Assembly: GCF_007744675.1 (NCBI RefSeq)
Contig: NZ_CP036269.1
Location: 2,397,546-2,461,545, forward strand
Direction: 5' to 3'
DNA length: 64,000 nt
From: Gimesia alba
Lineage (GTDB): Bacteria; Planctomycetota; Planctomycetia; Planctomycetales; Planctomycetaceae
Each line of letters begins with the position of its first letter. Position 1 is the stretch's first letter. Shown one piece after another: positions 7,678 to 16,739 of this stretch. The notes beneath the pieces are model-generated. The model was not told the DNA's origin. It was given only the letters and a program-made list of their open reading frames with translations, and ran no database searches. The position numbers were made by a program, and so were the translations under genes.

Positions 7678-9513
7678 TTTCTGCTGGTGTTGTTGACTGA
7701 GTTCTGTCTCTCCTCGTTGCCCGTAAACCTGGGCCAGCCAGCCATGCAATTGCCAGATGGAAGGATTGATCTTGAGCCCGCGATTCGCGTATTCGATGCC
7801 TTGATCAAACTGATTTGTTAATCCAGACATATGCACCAGACGTCCGTAAATCTGGCCGCGCCAGGGATTGAGTTCGATAAAGCGTTTTGCGTATTCAATT
7901 CCCGCTTTGTAATCACCTGTGTCATGACAAATCGCTGTCAGTTTCAGTAAGGCGGCTTCTGAGTTCGGATTCAATTTCAGGGCGCGCTCCAATATCGCTT
8001 TCGCCTTCGCTTTCTCGCCAAGCAGATTATAAGCCAGGCCAATCTGCGTGATTAATTCTTCGTCTGTACTGTCTTGCTGTAATAAAGGCAGCAGAAGTTG
8101 CAGTGCCTGTTGTGCATAATGCAAGTCATTTCTGGTTTCGGCCAGGGAGACATAAAAGAAGCCTCGTGCACGCGGGAGGTCATAAGCGGCATTCTCATCC
8201 TCGGGTTTTCGGAAGACGGTAAAACGTTCCGTTGGAGCAGATGTTTGAGGCGACTGACTTTTATTACGAATGATGCGATGGTCTGTCAAAGAAGTGTGTG
8301 GGACTGAAAAAGCAGAACGCTTGGGCATATGGCAGGAAATACAAGACTCGTTTGCCTGTTCTGGTGAATCTGCGGGCCGCGTGCATTCGTTTGTCGTCTG
8401 GCCATGACATTGGAGGCAGCGTTTTTCAAAGTACTGCACGCGATCTGTTTCGGCGGGGAATTGATGAGGATCGTGGCATGAGATACACCCCATCTGGCCG
8501 GCGCTCTTTTGATAGCATTGACTCTGATGCATTTGTTCGACTTGACTGACGGCCTGGGTATCGCCAGTGGCTGTGATGCGATCTCCTTCCTGGAACACAA
8601 TCCACAGGTCTTCAATCAGATTTCCGGGACGAAAATCAAATTCACCACGACCGTAGCGGAGAATGCGGCCTTCACCAGTCAGATGGCATTGATAACAGAC
8701 CGCATCACGGGCGGCCGGGGGTAAATCGACCGGATTCACAATCGGGTCCGGCCCCTGTTGTTTTTCACTGGCTAAATGCCATTGAATATGCTGTTCGCCG
8801 GGACCATGACAGCGCTCACAGCCAATGGCAACTTCCTTGAACGGCATGGAGTCAAACTGGTCTTTGACTCCCTCGGTTTTGGAGACGGAACCAATATGGC
8901 ACTGGATGCAGCCGTCAATCAGTCGTCTTTCGAATTGCTTGTGTTGTCCCGGCTGATATCCGGGTGAGAGATCCCAGCGTTGCTTGCCGGTGTACCAGGA
9001 GATCGGCGACATGAACAAGAGGCCGGCGTGGTTGATGACATAGGATCGCCCTCGTTTTCCAGAACCGATGGCAAAGTCGATCGGCTTGGCTTTGTCGTAG
9101 ATCAATTTATCTTGCGGCGTCATGCGCTGTTCATGGTGGTAGACTTTTCCGTCCTTTTTCTCGACCTCATATTGGTGCGTCGCAGGAGACCGGAAACTCG
9201 TTTTGTGTTCGTAATCTTCAAAGACCAAGTCTCCAAGGACAGGCTGAGACGAAAACGACATTGGGTGCGATTGATAGGTTGTGCAAATCTCCGCATGGCA
9301 TTCCTGGCAGGCCTGGCTTCCCACAAATCCTTTCGTCGAGGAGGCAGGCGGGATCTTGTGAACGAGGGTTATTTTTTCTTCCGGTTGGCTTTTCGAGGGC
9401 GGAGTAGAATCGGCATTTTTTTCTTTGGGATCAGTCCGTAAATACAGACCGGCGGTCACCAGTGTGACGGAGAAAAATAGAACGATAATAATAGACCATT
9501 GAGAACGCGTCAT
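7651..9513 (-). CDS. seven-haem cytochrome c with C-terminal TPRs
   Basis: 620 residues. An N-terminal membrane anchor (IIIVLFFSVTLVTAGLYL) is followed by seven CxxCH haem c sites at about residues 69, 202, 232, 273, 343, 366 and 391. TPR-like helices follow from about 430 (LGLAYNLLGEKAKAKAILE, LNPNSEAALLKL, YANRGLKINPSIWQLHGWL). The haem region resembles the cytochrome c554-like/doubled-CxxCH group. A periplasmic electron-transfer or redox-scaffold role is inferred; the substrate is unknown. It converges on the CRTAC1-like gene with a 27-base overlap of stop regions. Confidence 0.92.
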   Translation of the reverse strand: MTRSQWSIIIVLFFSVTLVTAGLYLRTDPKEKNADSTPPSKSQPEEKITLVHKIPPASSTKGFVGSQACQECHAEICTTYQSHPMSFSSQPVLGDLVFEDYEHKTSFRSPATHQYEVEKKDGKVYHHEQRMTPQDKLIYDKAKPIDFAIGSGKRGRSYVINHAGLLFMSPISWYTGKQRWDLSPGYQPGQHKQFERRLIDGCIQCHIGSVSKTEGVKDQFDSMPFKEVAIGCERCHGPGEQHIQWHLASEKQQGPDPIVNPVDLPPAARDAVCYQCHLTGEGRILRYGRGEFDFRPGNLIEDLWIVFQEGDRITATGDTQAVSQVEQMHQSQCYQKSAGQMGCISCHDPHQFPAETDRVQYFEKRCLQCHGQTTNECTRPADSPEQANESCISCHMPKRSAFSVPHTSLTDHRIIRNKSQSPQTSAPTERFTVFRKPEDENAAYDLPRARGFFYVSLAETRNDLHYAQQALQLLLPLLQQDSTDEELITQIGLAYNLLGEKAKAKAILERALKLNPNSEAALLKLTAICHDTGDYKAGIEYAKRFIELNPWRGQIYGRLVHMSGLTNQFDQGIEYANRGLKINPSIWQLHGWLAQVYGQRGETELSQQHQQKLQQFLPQR

Positions 9514-9584
9514 GGTTGTGGATTCATTGTCTTCTGTCGGAATTCAGTCTGAGAGGATTTTGAAATAGTGTCGTGCCAACACCT

Positions 9585-10217
9585 TCACAGTTTTCTTCGG
9601 ATCTTGTAAAAACCGGTCAGGGACTTCCATCCCAGCAGCAGAATGAAGATCCAGAGCAGGTAGTTTAATGTGCCTGGCAGGAAATACGTTTCGACGGGGA
9701 GCCAGGCATAAACGATGAATCTGGGACGAACGAGCCAGCTGTAGGGGATTGCCAGCGTACTGCGGATCATGGCAAATGTTACCACGAGTGTGTAGAAAAA
9801 CAGATACAGGCTTCCCGCGATAATGGTTGCTTCCCCATAGTGAATCAGCGTGATTGTCGTAAACGTTACGACAAGTTGGTCTGAGATTGTATCGGTAAAG
9901 GAACCGCGATTGCCGGCGATTTTCTGAAAACGGGCCAGGGGACCATCAATGCCATCCAGTAAGACATGCAGCAGTAGCAGGCAAAACGCCAGTGGTTTTG
10001 CCTGATCCCAGGTCATTCCATAAGAAAAGCAAAAGCCGATTCCGCAAAGCAGAGACAGACCGGTGAGATGATTGGCAGTAATGCCCCATTTCACAAATCG
10101 TTTTAGCAACGGCAGAAGCAGCAGATGGCGGCGTGACTGCGAGGCATCCATCATCGCCTGTTCGCCACTGGCATAAACAGAGACCTTGCTTTTGGTTGTA
10201 TTGGGAAGAGAGCACAT
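9585..10217 (-). CDS. CDP-alcohol phosphatidyltransferase family protein
   Basis: About 210 residues with several membrane helices. It carries the full catalytic motif DG-x2-AR-x8-G-x3-D-x3-D (DGPLARFQ...GSFTDTISD). Enzymes of this family swap CMP on a CDP-activated lipid for an alcohol (inositol, glycerol phosphate, serine) in the inner membrane; the acceptor cannot be told from sequence. I preferred ATG 10217, which has AAGGGA upstream, over a TTG at 10226. It is transcribed with or just after the small zinc-ribbon gene 44 bases upstream. Confidence 0.9.
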   Translation of the reverse strand: MCSLPNTTKSKVSVYASGEQAMMDASQSRRHLLLLPLLKRFVKWGITANHLTGLSLLCGIGFCFSYGMTWDQAKPLAFCLLLLHVLLDGIDGPLARFQKIAGNRGSFTDTISDQLVVTFTTITLIHYGEATIIAGSLYLFFYTLVVTFAMIRSTLAIPYSWLVRPRFIVYAWLPVETYFLPGTLNYLLWIFILLLGWKSLTGFYKIRRKL

Positions 10218-10261
10218 ATTTTTCAATCCCTTGTGTTCAAAACCAAAATGACCCGCTGATC

Positions 10262-10552
10262 TTAAGAGTCTTCGTTGCTTTGAAACAGTTTGTCTAATAC
10301 GCCAGACGCTTTCACTTCTTCAAACTTTCTGCGAAATACTTTTTCCTGTTCGGGATCGAGTTGAGGGGGGTGGCCGTGTTCTTTGATGTATTGTCCCATC
10401 GATTCCAAGGTCGCTTTCTCGAAGTAATGATCGCTCATCGCCAGAGAAACGATCAACTCATCATCGGTTCGGGGTTTTGCCTGGCATTCATCGCAGGCGA
10501 GGAATGAGCCGAATTTTAAGTGGCCACATTGAAAGCAGACTGCCGTTGTCAT
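10262..10552 (-). CDS. small zinc-ribbon protein
   Basis: 96 residues. The N-terminus has two Cys pairs (CFQCGH and CDEC) spaced like a zinc ribbon; the rest is acidic and helical (EQEKVFRRKFEEVKASGVLDKL). No enzymatic motif. Similar short zinc-ribbon proteins are common hypothetical proteins in planctomycetes. The ATG at 10552 begins MTTAVCFQCG. Confidence 0.75.
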   Translation of the reverse strand: MTTAVCFQCGHLKFGSFLACDECQAKPRTDDELIVSLAMSDHYFEKATLESMGQYIKEHGHPPQLDPEQEKVFRRKFEEVKASGVLDKLFQSNEDS

Positions 10553-10774
10553 TACAAATCCTTTGGTTCTCGCAATTTCTTATTTTTAAACGATCTCTCA
10601 CTCAAAGTATATCAAAGTTTGGGGGGAAAATGCCCGGAGATTTCTTAGGTTTCCTTTTTATATGTCTGGGTTTTGATATTATGGAGAAGTCCTCTTTTCT
10701 TCATTGCAGAAAAGAGTCGTAAAACTATGAATAATTGAATGAACTGATCCAATAATTTAAGAACTGACTGCAAG

Positions 10775-12421
10775 ATGCATGTATTAGACTATGGTGTTAT
10801 TCTCGCCTATCTTCTGGTTTCGATTGGACTCGGCATCTATTTCGGTCGCAATCAATCGCGGAAGGAATTTTTTGCCGCCGGTAATTCCATGGGCTGGTTG
10901 CCTGTGGGATTGAGTGTGATGGCGACGCTGTTTTCTGCCAACAGCTTTGTCATGTATCCTTCGATCGCTTATGGCAGTGGCTTGCGAATCAGTCTGTTTT
11001 TGATCGCCGTTTCTCTGATGGCGCCACTGGTACTGTGGGTGTTCATTCCCGTTTATGCACGGTTGAATTGCCAGACCGCGTATGAGTATCTGGAACGCCG
11101 TTATCATGTTTCGGTTCGTTCTTTAGCCAGTGGTTTATTTATCTTCTTGCGGATTGGCTGGATGGCTTCGGCCACGTATGCGGCGTCGATTGTGCTGGCA
11201 AACGTGATGCAGGTTTCGCAGTTATGGGTGATTATTGTGCTGGGCATTGTTTCCATTTTCTACACAATGCTCGGTGGTCTGCGGGCAGTGATGTGGACCG
11301 ACGTGATTCAGTTCTTTATCTTCAGCCTTACGATTATTCTGACGCTCGGTTTGATTCTTGCCCAAACCGATAACGGAGTGTCGGGGGTCATTTCGACTTA
11401 TTTTGAAGGTCGGAGTAATCTGCTAGTGGATTTTACTCCTTCGCTGACGCTGGAATATGGTAGTTGGGCGGTTTTGATCGGGCTGTTTCTGGAAGCGCTG
11501 TCTGCCTTTGGTGCGGATCAAGTCGCCGTGCAGCGCTATATTGCGGCGCGTTCCGAGAGGACATCGCAAGTCGGTTTCATGATCAATGTGATCGGGATGT
11601 GGACTGTGGTGCCTGGTTTGTTGGCCATTGGAGTCGGCCTCTATTCTCATTATCATCAATTTCCGGAACAGATGGTGTCGGTATTGGCGACAGAGCTCAA
11701 TGGAGAGCTGCCAGACTGGAGAGCCGACGCAGCCGGTGCGGGGAAGGGGATGACGGTCCCCCAGTTTTATGAATCGTATCCGGAGTATGTGGCCGAAGAC
11801 ATTCAGGCATTGAAGCTTCAGGACCAGGCGTTGCCGCAATATGTGCGCCTGCATTTCCCGCCGGGAGTGGTGGGATTGTTTCTGGTTGCGTTAATGGCGG
11901 CGGTGATGTCGAGTATCGATTCGGGAATTCATTCGGTGACCACCGCGCTGATGGTTGATTTTCGGGATCGACATTTTCTGCACTTAAAACCGGATAATAA
12001 TAAAATGGAGGTTTTTCAGGACCGGGCACTGGTGGTCTTGATCGGTGTGCTTTCCATAGTGCTGGCCTGCAACGTGGGTGAGATGGGGGATGTGTTTGCC
12101 ATCGGGAAAAAAGTGACCGCTGGTTTTGGCGGCCCCTTACTGGCCGTGTTTATCCTGGCTCTGTTTTTCAAAAACTCAACGACAGCGGGGGTTCTGGTGG
12201 GGACATTCTCAGGAGCCGTCATTACGATCACGCTGATGTATATTTCCTCTGACTGGTTTTCCGTCTGGTTCTGGCCCATTGGTTTTGGTCTGACAATGGT
12301 GATTGGCGTCATCGTCAGTCTGTTGACCGTTTCTCATCGACCGGATTCGGCTGAAACGCCTTTAACGTATTGGAATGTGGTACGAAGTCAACACAAAAAT
12401 GATCCTGATTTAAGCGAGTAA
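10775..12421 (+). CDS. sodium/solute symporter (SSS family)
   Basis: 548 residues with about 13 membrane helices. Family features include FGRNQSRKEFFAAGNSMGWL at the N-terminus, SANSFVMYPSIAYG, and the helix around SAFGADQVAVQRYIAAR, typical of the Na+/solute symporter (SLC5-like) family. A hydrophilic insertion of about 60 residues (about 305-365, with ELPDWRADAAGAGKGM) sits between helices in the second half and is not part of the core fold. The substrate is unknown. A creatininase-family hydrolase starts 7 bases after the stop, so the transported compound may be that enzyme's substrate. Confidence 0.92.
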   Translation: MHVLDYGVILAYLLVSIGLGIYFGRNQSRKEFFAAGNSMGWLPVGLSVMATLFSANSFVMYPSIAYGSGLRISLFLIAVSLMAPLVLWVFIPVYARLNCQTAYEYLERRYHVSVRSLASGLFIFLRIGWMASATYAASIVLANVMQVSQLWVIIVLGIVSIFYTMLGGLRAVMWTDVIQFFIFSLTIILTLGLILAQTDNGVSGVISTYFEGRSNLLVDFTPSLTLEYGSWAVLIGLFLEALSAFGADQVAVQRYIAARSERTSQVGFMINVIGMWTVVPGLLAIGVGLYSHYHQFPEQMVSVLATELNGELPDWRADAAGAGKGMTVPQFYESYPEYVAEDIQALKLQDQALPQYVRLHFPPGVVGLFLVALMAAVMSSIDSGIHSVTTALMVDFRDRHFLHLKPDNNKMEVFQDRALVVLIGVLSIVLACNVGEMGDVFAIGKKVTAGFGGPLLAVFILALFFKNSTTAGVLVGTFSGAVITITLMYISSDWFSVWFWPIGFGLTMVIGVIVSLLTVSHRPDSAETPLTYWNVVRSQHKNDPDLSE

Positions 12422-12428
12422 TTCTCCC

Positions 12429-13175
12429 ATGAAATATGCTGAAATGACCGCGGTGGAACTGAAGAATGTATCGCGTGATGAAACGCTGGTTGTCCTGCCG
12501 ATTGCTGCTGTGGAACAGCATGGCCCGCATATGCCGACGGCAACCGATGATATTATCTGTACTGCAGTCGCCGAACAGGTCGAGCAGAACCTCAAGGAAT
12601 CGGTTTTATTACTGCCGACTCTCTGGCTGGGGGCGAGTCAGCATCATCTTCGCTGGGGCGCCACGTTGACCTCCCGTGTGGAAAACTATGAAACATTATT
12701 GTGCGAAATTTGCGAATCGATACTGAATGACGGGTTTCGCCGAGTCATGATTTTAAACGGTCATGGCGGAAATATCGGTCCGATGCAGATTGCGTTGCGG
12801 CGCCTGCAGGTAGATTATCAAAACTGTCAATTAATGGCGGCCTCCTATTGGTCGATTGCAGAAGCGGAGATCGCGTCACTGATGGAGGGGGAGTGCAAAA
12901 CCGTCGGCCATGCCTGTGAGGCGGAAACGTCGTTGGTGATGTACCTCCGACCGGAATTGGTGCGCGAATCAAAAATTGAAAATTTTGAAGACTATGCCCC
13001 GGATGTGGTAGATGGCGTTTATCTCTGTCATGACATGTATCAAAGAACTACTGCCGGTGCGACAGGCCGTCCTGATCTGGCGAGTGCAGAGAAAGGCGAA
13101 AAAATGTTCTCACATATTGTGGAACGCGTGTCTCACGTGTTGGCACACTTATCGGAGAGAACATTTTTTGAATAG
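12429..13175 (+). CDS. creatininase family amidohydrolase
   Basis: 248 residues. Conserved metal-ligand motifs are visible: VEQHGPHMPTATDD (Glu, His and Asp ligands) near residue 32, LNGHGGN near 114 and GHACEAETS near 158. Family members hydrolyse creatinine, other cyclic amides or formamide intermediates, so the exact reaction is open. The gene is coupled to the SSS transporter upstream (7-base gap), which points to uptake and breakdown of one small nitrogen compound. Confidence 0.9.
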   Translation: MKYAEMTAVELKNVSRDETLVVLPIAAVEQHGPHMPTATDDIICTAVAEQVEQNLKESVLLLPTLWLGASQHHLRWGATLTSRVENYETLLCEICESILNDGFRRVMILNGHGGNIGPMQIALRRLQVDYQNCQLMAASYWSIAEAEIASLMEGECKTVGHACEAETSLVMYLRPELVRESKIENFEDYAPDVVDGVYLCHDMYQRTTAGATGRPDLASAEKGEKMFSHIVERVSHVLAHLSERTFFE

Positions 13176-13209
13176 CGGCTCTATTTACGGACGTCAGAAA
13201 TCGTCCGAA

Positions 13210-14004
13210 TTAAGCGAGATAAGGGTGTAAAAACCGGGTTAAATCTCGTGCTTCCAGGGATTGCTGTACTTCTGCAGGTGTGGGAGCGGTTTTCAGATAA
13301 TGGGCGGCGACTTCATCGGTAAAATCGCTGTTTCGTGTGTATTTGAGTTCCAGTGCTTTGTCTTGAGTGATGGGAGCAAAATCGAAAATCGTTCCTGATT
13401 TTAAATGGCTCAGCAATCCTTCATGCGCCACCTTGACGGCTTGCATCCCTAGTAGAAATGGTGCAATTTCCTGTGGTTTTGGCAAGGCATGGAACAGCAT
13501 CGGGCCGGAGTCTAAGCCTTTTGACAATAGATGAATGGTCGCTCCGACGTAATCGGGGTTCCCCTCCTGGACCGCCCAGAAATTGCAACTGCTTCCGCGA
13601 TAATAAGGTGAAACTCCCATGTGAATGTTCAACGCTCTCTGGCTCACTAAAAAGTCGCAGAGCTCTCCCTTGATAAAACTACTGCCGAATATGATGTAGT
13701 AATCACTTTCCAGAGCAGGCTTGAGTGTCTCCAGCTCCAGGCGATTCAAATCGCCCAGCTTCATCGAAAGAGATTTCACATTCAGAGGAGAAAAGCGGGG
13801 CCGCCCGAAGATTGTTTTTTCTGCGTCCAGAACATGGCTGAAATATTCCTGCATCACATCAGATCGCCTGAAGAAATCTGCTACTTGCCCGGGGAAAATG
13901 GTATTGCATTCCTGGATGGCATAGACTTCCTCTGCAATCGAAGCCAGCGACTCAATCAGAGAGAGATGGCGGGGTTGATTACTGGTGAAAACAGTGATCT
14001 TCAT
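13210..14004 (-). CDS. formyltransferase family protein, probable sugar N-formyltransferase
   Basis: 264 residues. The formyl-transferase core has the catalytic triad N126-x-H128 (NIHMGVSPYYRG) and D165 (GLDSGPML), as in methionyl-tRNA formyltransferase and the sugar formyltransferases. It lacks the tRNA-binding C-terminal domain, and its neighbours are surface-glycan genes, so formylation of an amino sugar with N10-formyl-tetrahydrofolate is the likely role. The start overlaps the stop of the upstream deacetylase-like gene by ATGA, indicating translational coupling. Confidence 0.83.
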   Translation of the reverse strand: MKITVFTSNQPRHLSLIESLASIAEEVYAIQECNTIFPGQVADFFRRSDVMQEYFSHVLDAEKTIFGRPRFSPLNVKSLSMKLGDLNRLELETLKPALESDYYIIFGSSFIKGELCDFLVSQRALNIHMGVSPYYRGSSCNFWAVQEGNPDYVGATIHLLSKGLDSGPMLFHALPKPQEIAPFLLGMQAVKVAHEGLLSHLKSGTIFDFAPITQDKALELKYTRNSDFTDEVAAHYLKTAPTPAEVQQSLEARDLTRFLHPYLA

Positions 14005-14942
14005 GCTGCGATTCTCTCCATAATATTCGCGTGGTCTTCTCTTGGGAATTCCAGACTGGTAAGCGGGTGCTCTTTCATATTCGAACGGAAACCAAGTTGA
14101 ATCTCCAAATCATTCAGGATTTGAATGGTATCGTCGTTATAGGAGTTACAGGGGTGTGACATCGACACCGGCGCGGCGCAGAGTAGTTTTGTCAACGTGT
14201 CGTAATTTGTCTGGTATTCACTCCGTTGATCCTCGGCAGCTAATGACGCCAGGGCGGTAGGGTGAGTATGCGAGTGCAGTCCGATAAGATGATCTTTAGA
14301 ATGCAGTTCAACCACATGCTGGTCTTTCATCCACAAGTCATTTGTGAAATCCTGCAGATCTATCTTGTGGTCCTGAATCATCAGATCCAGGATTTCATTA
14401 TAGGCTTTGACTCCAAGTGCCATGTCTCTTACGAACCGGAATCGTTTATCTTCCTCAGTATAGAAGGGGAACTGGCTGAGGTATTGATCGGCGAAAAATA
14501 TTTTTAGCGAACGTTCAACGGTTTCATTATATTGCGATGAGGCAACCATTCGAAAAAAACTTTGATAGAAATGGTCAATATTGTCGAAGCAGACTGTTCT
14601 GAATTTTCGGTAGATTTCAAGGTTTTCGGTGCCACCTGTGATGACCGATGAATAGACAAACCAGAATGCGGTTAAGTCAAAGGCTTCCAGAACAGGTAAT
14701 GCGACTTCGTACTGACAGAGGAGAGCATCGTCAAAAGTCAGGCAGACTTCGTTTTTGGCGAGGCTTCCCTTAGATGCCTTCTCGAACCATTCTTTCGCTG
14801 GTAAAATGTGATGCTCACGTTGATAGTGCTCTATGATCTGCGCGAGCTCATTGTATGATATAGCGCCTTGCCCTTTCATGTGTCTCTCATTATAGAAGTG
14901 ATGAAACATGATGCCATGCGGGCGTTCGTATGATGTTCTCAA
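14001..14942 (-). CDS. polysaccharide deacetylase-like protein
   Basis: 313 residues. NodB-type features: GIMFHHFYNERH at the N-terminus, LTFDDA (Asp71-Asp72) and a histidine metal motif LIGLHSHTHPTAL (His223, His225, His227). The family removes acetyl groups from amino sugars or peptidoglycan-like polymers; here the partner formyltransferase suggests exchange of an N-acetyl for an N-formyl group. The start is probably TTG 14942, which follows AAAGGG; an ATG at 14909 would cut off the conserved first strand. Confidence 0.8.
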   Translation of the reverse strand: MRTSYERPHGIMFHHFYNERHMKGQGAISYNELAQIIEHYQREHHILPAKEWFEKASKGSLAKNEVCLTFDDALLCQYEVALPVLEAFDLTAFWFVYSSVITGGTENLEIYRKFRTVCFDNIDHFYQSFFRMVASSQYNETVERSLKIFFADQYLSQFPFYTEEDKRFRFVRDMALGVKAYNEILDLMIQDHKIDLQDFTNDLWMKDQHVVELHSKDHLIGLHSHTHPTALASLAAEDQRSEYQTNYDTLTKLLCAAPVSMSHPCNSYNDDTIQILNDLEIQLGFRSNMKEHPLTSLEFPREDHANIMERIAA

Positions 14943-15029
14943 GGGATCCCTTTTAGAATAACTGCTGATTGTTTGAAATTTGAAAATATTTGCTGTCTTA
15001 AATTGAATCGATCTCAGGATCCACTCATA

Positions 15030-16292
15030 TTACGCGGCCTCTTTTAGATTCATTTTTTCGCAAGCCTGCAGCACAACATTTGTGATTCGTATGTGGGACT
15101 GGCTATCACAATTCCAGGCTTTCCGAACTTCGTCCGCACGTCGTTTTTGGGCCTCGCTTGTTTCTTTTTTCAAATTGGATAGTGCCTTGATTCCTTCCGC
15201 GATGCTGATCGAAAACGTGCCCCAATTAAATAAATGCAATGGGATGCCGTGTGTCGGATAGTCATGGTTAGAATGAAACAGAGCAACCTGTTTCCCCAGT
15301 AACGCTGCCTCGACGGAGACGGTTGACTTATGAGTGATTAAGGCGTCACAGGATGCCAGAGACATTGAAAGCGGCGTGTTTTTGTCTAAAAAAGCGACAT
15401 TTCCCAGACGGTTGATGACTCTTTCTGCGATCTGGCTGTCACTATTCGGGTGTGGTCTGACCGCTACTTTTAAAGAATGATTTTCCTGAAGTACATGCTC
15501 AAGGCTACTGACAATCATTTCTTCATGCTGGTCCCAGTTGGGTTTCATAGCATACAATGCCAACAGATCTGTCGGTTCAACATGATTATGAATTCTCCAG
15601 GCTGATGCCCGACTTTCTGTTAGCGGGATTTCATTGACCCAGTCAAAATTCGGATTTCCAGTGACGATCAGGTTTTCCGGATTCAGTCCTCGATCTACAA
15701 GAATTGATACTGCCTGTTTAAAAGGGACGCATACAAAGTCTGCAGGAATGTCGTTATGTGGTTGCAGTCCAAACAGGTCAAGTACCCCGACCGAAGGAAT
15801 TCCGCGTTCTGCTGCGATACGAATTGATGCCAGTTCAGCTCTGGGGGAGTTGGTTGTTAAAACCACATCTGGATTAATTATGTCAAAGATACGTCGGATC
15901 GGATTCAGAGGCAAAAACGCTTGTCTTCCTTTTTGACGAAAAGCCTGTTCTGCTCCTGCGACTCCAAGTTGATCCTCCAGGTCTGCATAAGACAGGCCCA
16001 GGTAGGCAATCGATTCCTCAGGGGAATTCACCTTATTGTCCTGATGCATTTCTGCCGCTAAACGCTTCCCATGCTCAATCGCTCTTGTCTCTTCAAGTTG
16101 AATGATGTCCTGAAATCCCATGGGTGAGAAGCCGGCTTTTCTCAATGGATTGGCAGCAGTGGTCAGCCCCAAAACATGAATCTCATGTCCCAGTTCTTTT
16201 AAGTGTTTTAGAACGGGAATCAACATGAGGACATGACCACCCCCATAGCAGACAGCCAGAATACGCTGTTGTTTTGTGTGTGAGCTTGTCAT
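15030..16292 (-). CDS. GT-B fold glycosyltransferase/epimerase-like protein
   Basis: About 420 residues from ATG 16292. The N-terminal Rossmann half starts ILAVCYGGGHVLMLIPVLKHL and reads like GT28/UDP-sugar-binding proteins. The C-terminal half has VRPHPNSD and LITHKSTVSVEAALLGKQVALF, the pattern seen in UDP-GlcNAc 2-epimerase-like and CDP-glycerol transferase-like proteins. It is likely a glycosyltransferase or glycan polymerase of the surface-glycan locus, and the only such candidate in it. A TTG at 16448 would add 52 non-conserved residues. The specific reaction is unknown. Confidence 0.72.
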   Translation of the reverse strand: MTSSHTKQQRILAVCYGGGHVLMLIPVLKHLKELGHEIHVLGLTTAANPLRKAGFSPMGFQDIIQLEETRAIEHGKRLAAEMHQDNKVNSPEESIAYLGLSYADLEDQLGVAGAEQAFRQKGRQAFLPLNPIRRIFDIINPDVVLTTNSPRAELASIRIAAERGIPSVGVLDLFGLQPHNDIPADFVCVPFKQAVSILVDRGLNPENLIVTGNPNFDWVNEIPLTESRASAWRIHNHVEPTDLLALYAMKPNWDQHEEMIVSSLEHVLQENHSLKVAVRPHPNSDSQIAERVINRLGNVAFLDKNTPLSMSLASCDALITHKSTVSVEAALLGKQVALFHSNHDYPTHGIPLHLFNWGTFSISIAEGIKALSNLKKETSEAQKRRADEVRKAWNCDSQSHIRITNVVLQACEKMNLKEAA

Positions 16293-16739
16293 ATGCAATT
16301 CTAGCAAAGCAAAAAAGTTGATTTCTGAAGGCTTGCCGGTTGAAAATCGGTTCAAATTAACGGAGAAATCCCAGATTCTGTCAAGACGAAATATTCGGAG
16401 CCGGGGTTTGGGTTGAATAGAATCACTTCTCAACGGGAAATCGGGCAAGGATTGCTCATGGTGTGTTTGAATGTATAGACTTCAGGGCTTTGTCCATTTG
16501 AGAATCCCCCAACTTTATTTGTTCATAAGTGATGAATTGGTCTTCCTTAAGTACCCCGGAATATTGAAAATGCTTGCCTTCAATTATTGAATGATTCGAT
16601 GCAGAAAGTGATCGGAAACAGAAACGACTCCTTCAGAAGGTGAGAGGGGGGGGGCAGGACGGTACCACAATCCTGATTTTTGTATTGTTTGTATCTGTAG
16701 ATGGTCGTTCTCCGCTTTAAGCTAGCGAAAGGATTCGTA

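Noticed and set aside
10477-10722. 81-residue plus-strand frame over the zinc-ribbon gene
   Set aside because: Mostly antisense to the zinc-ribbon gene; no start signal.
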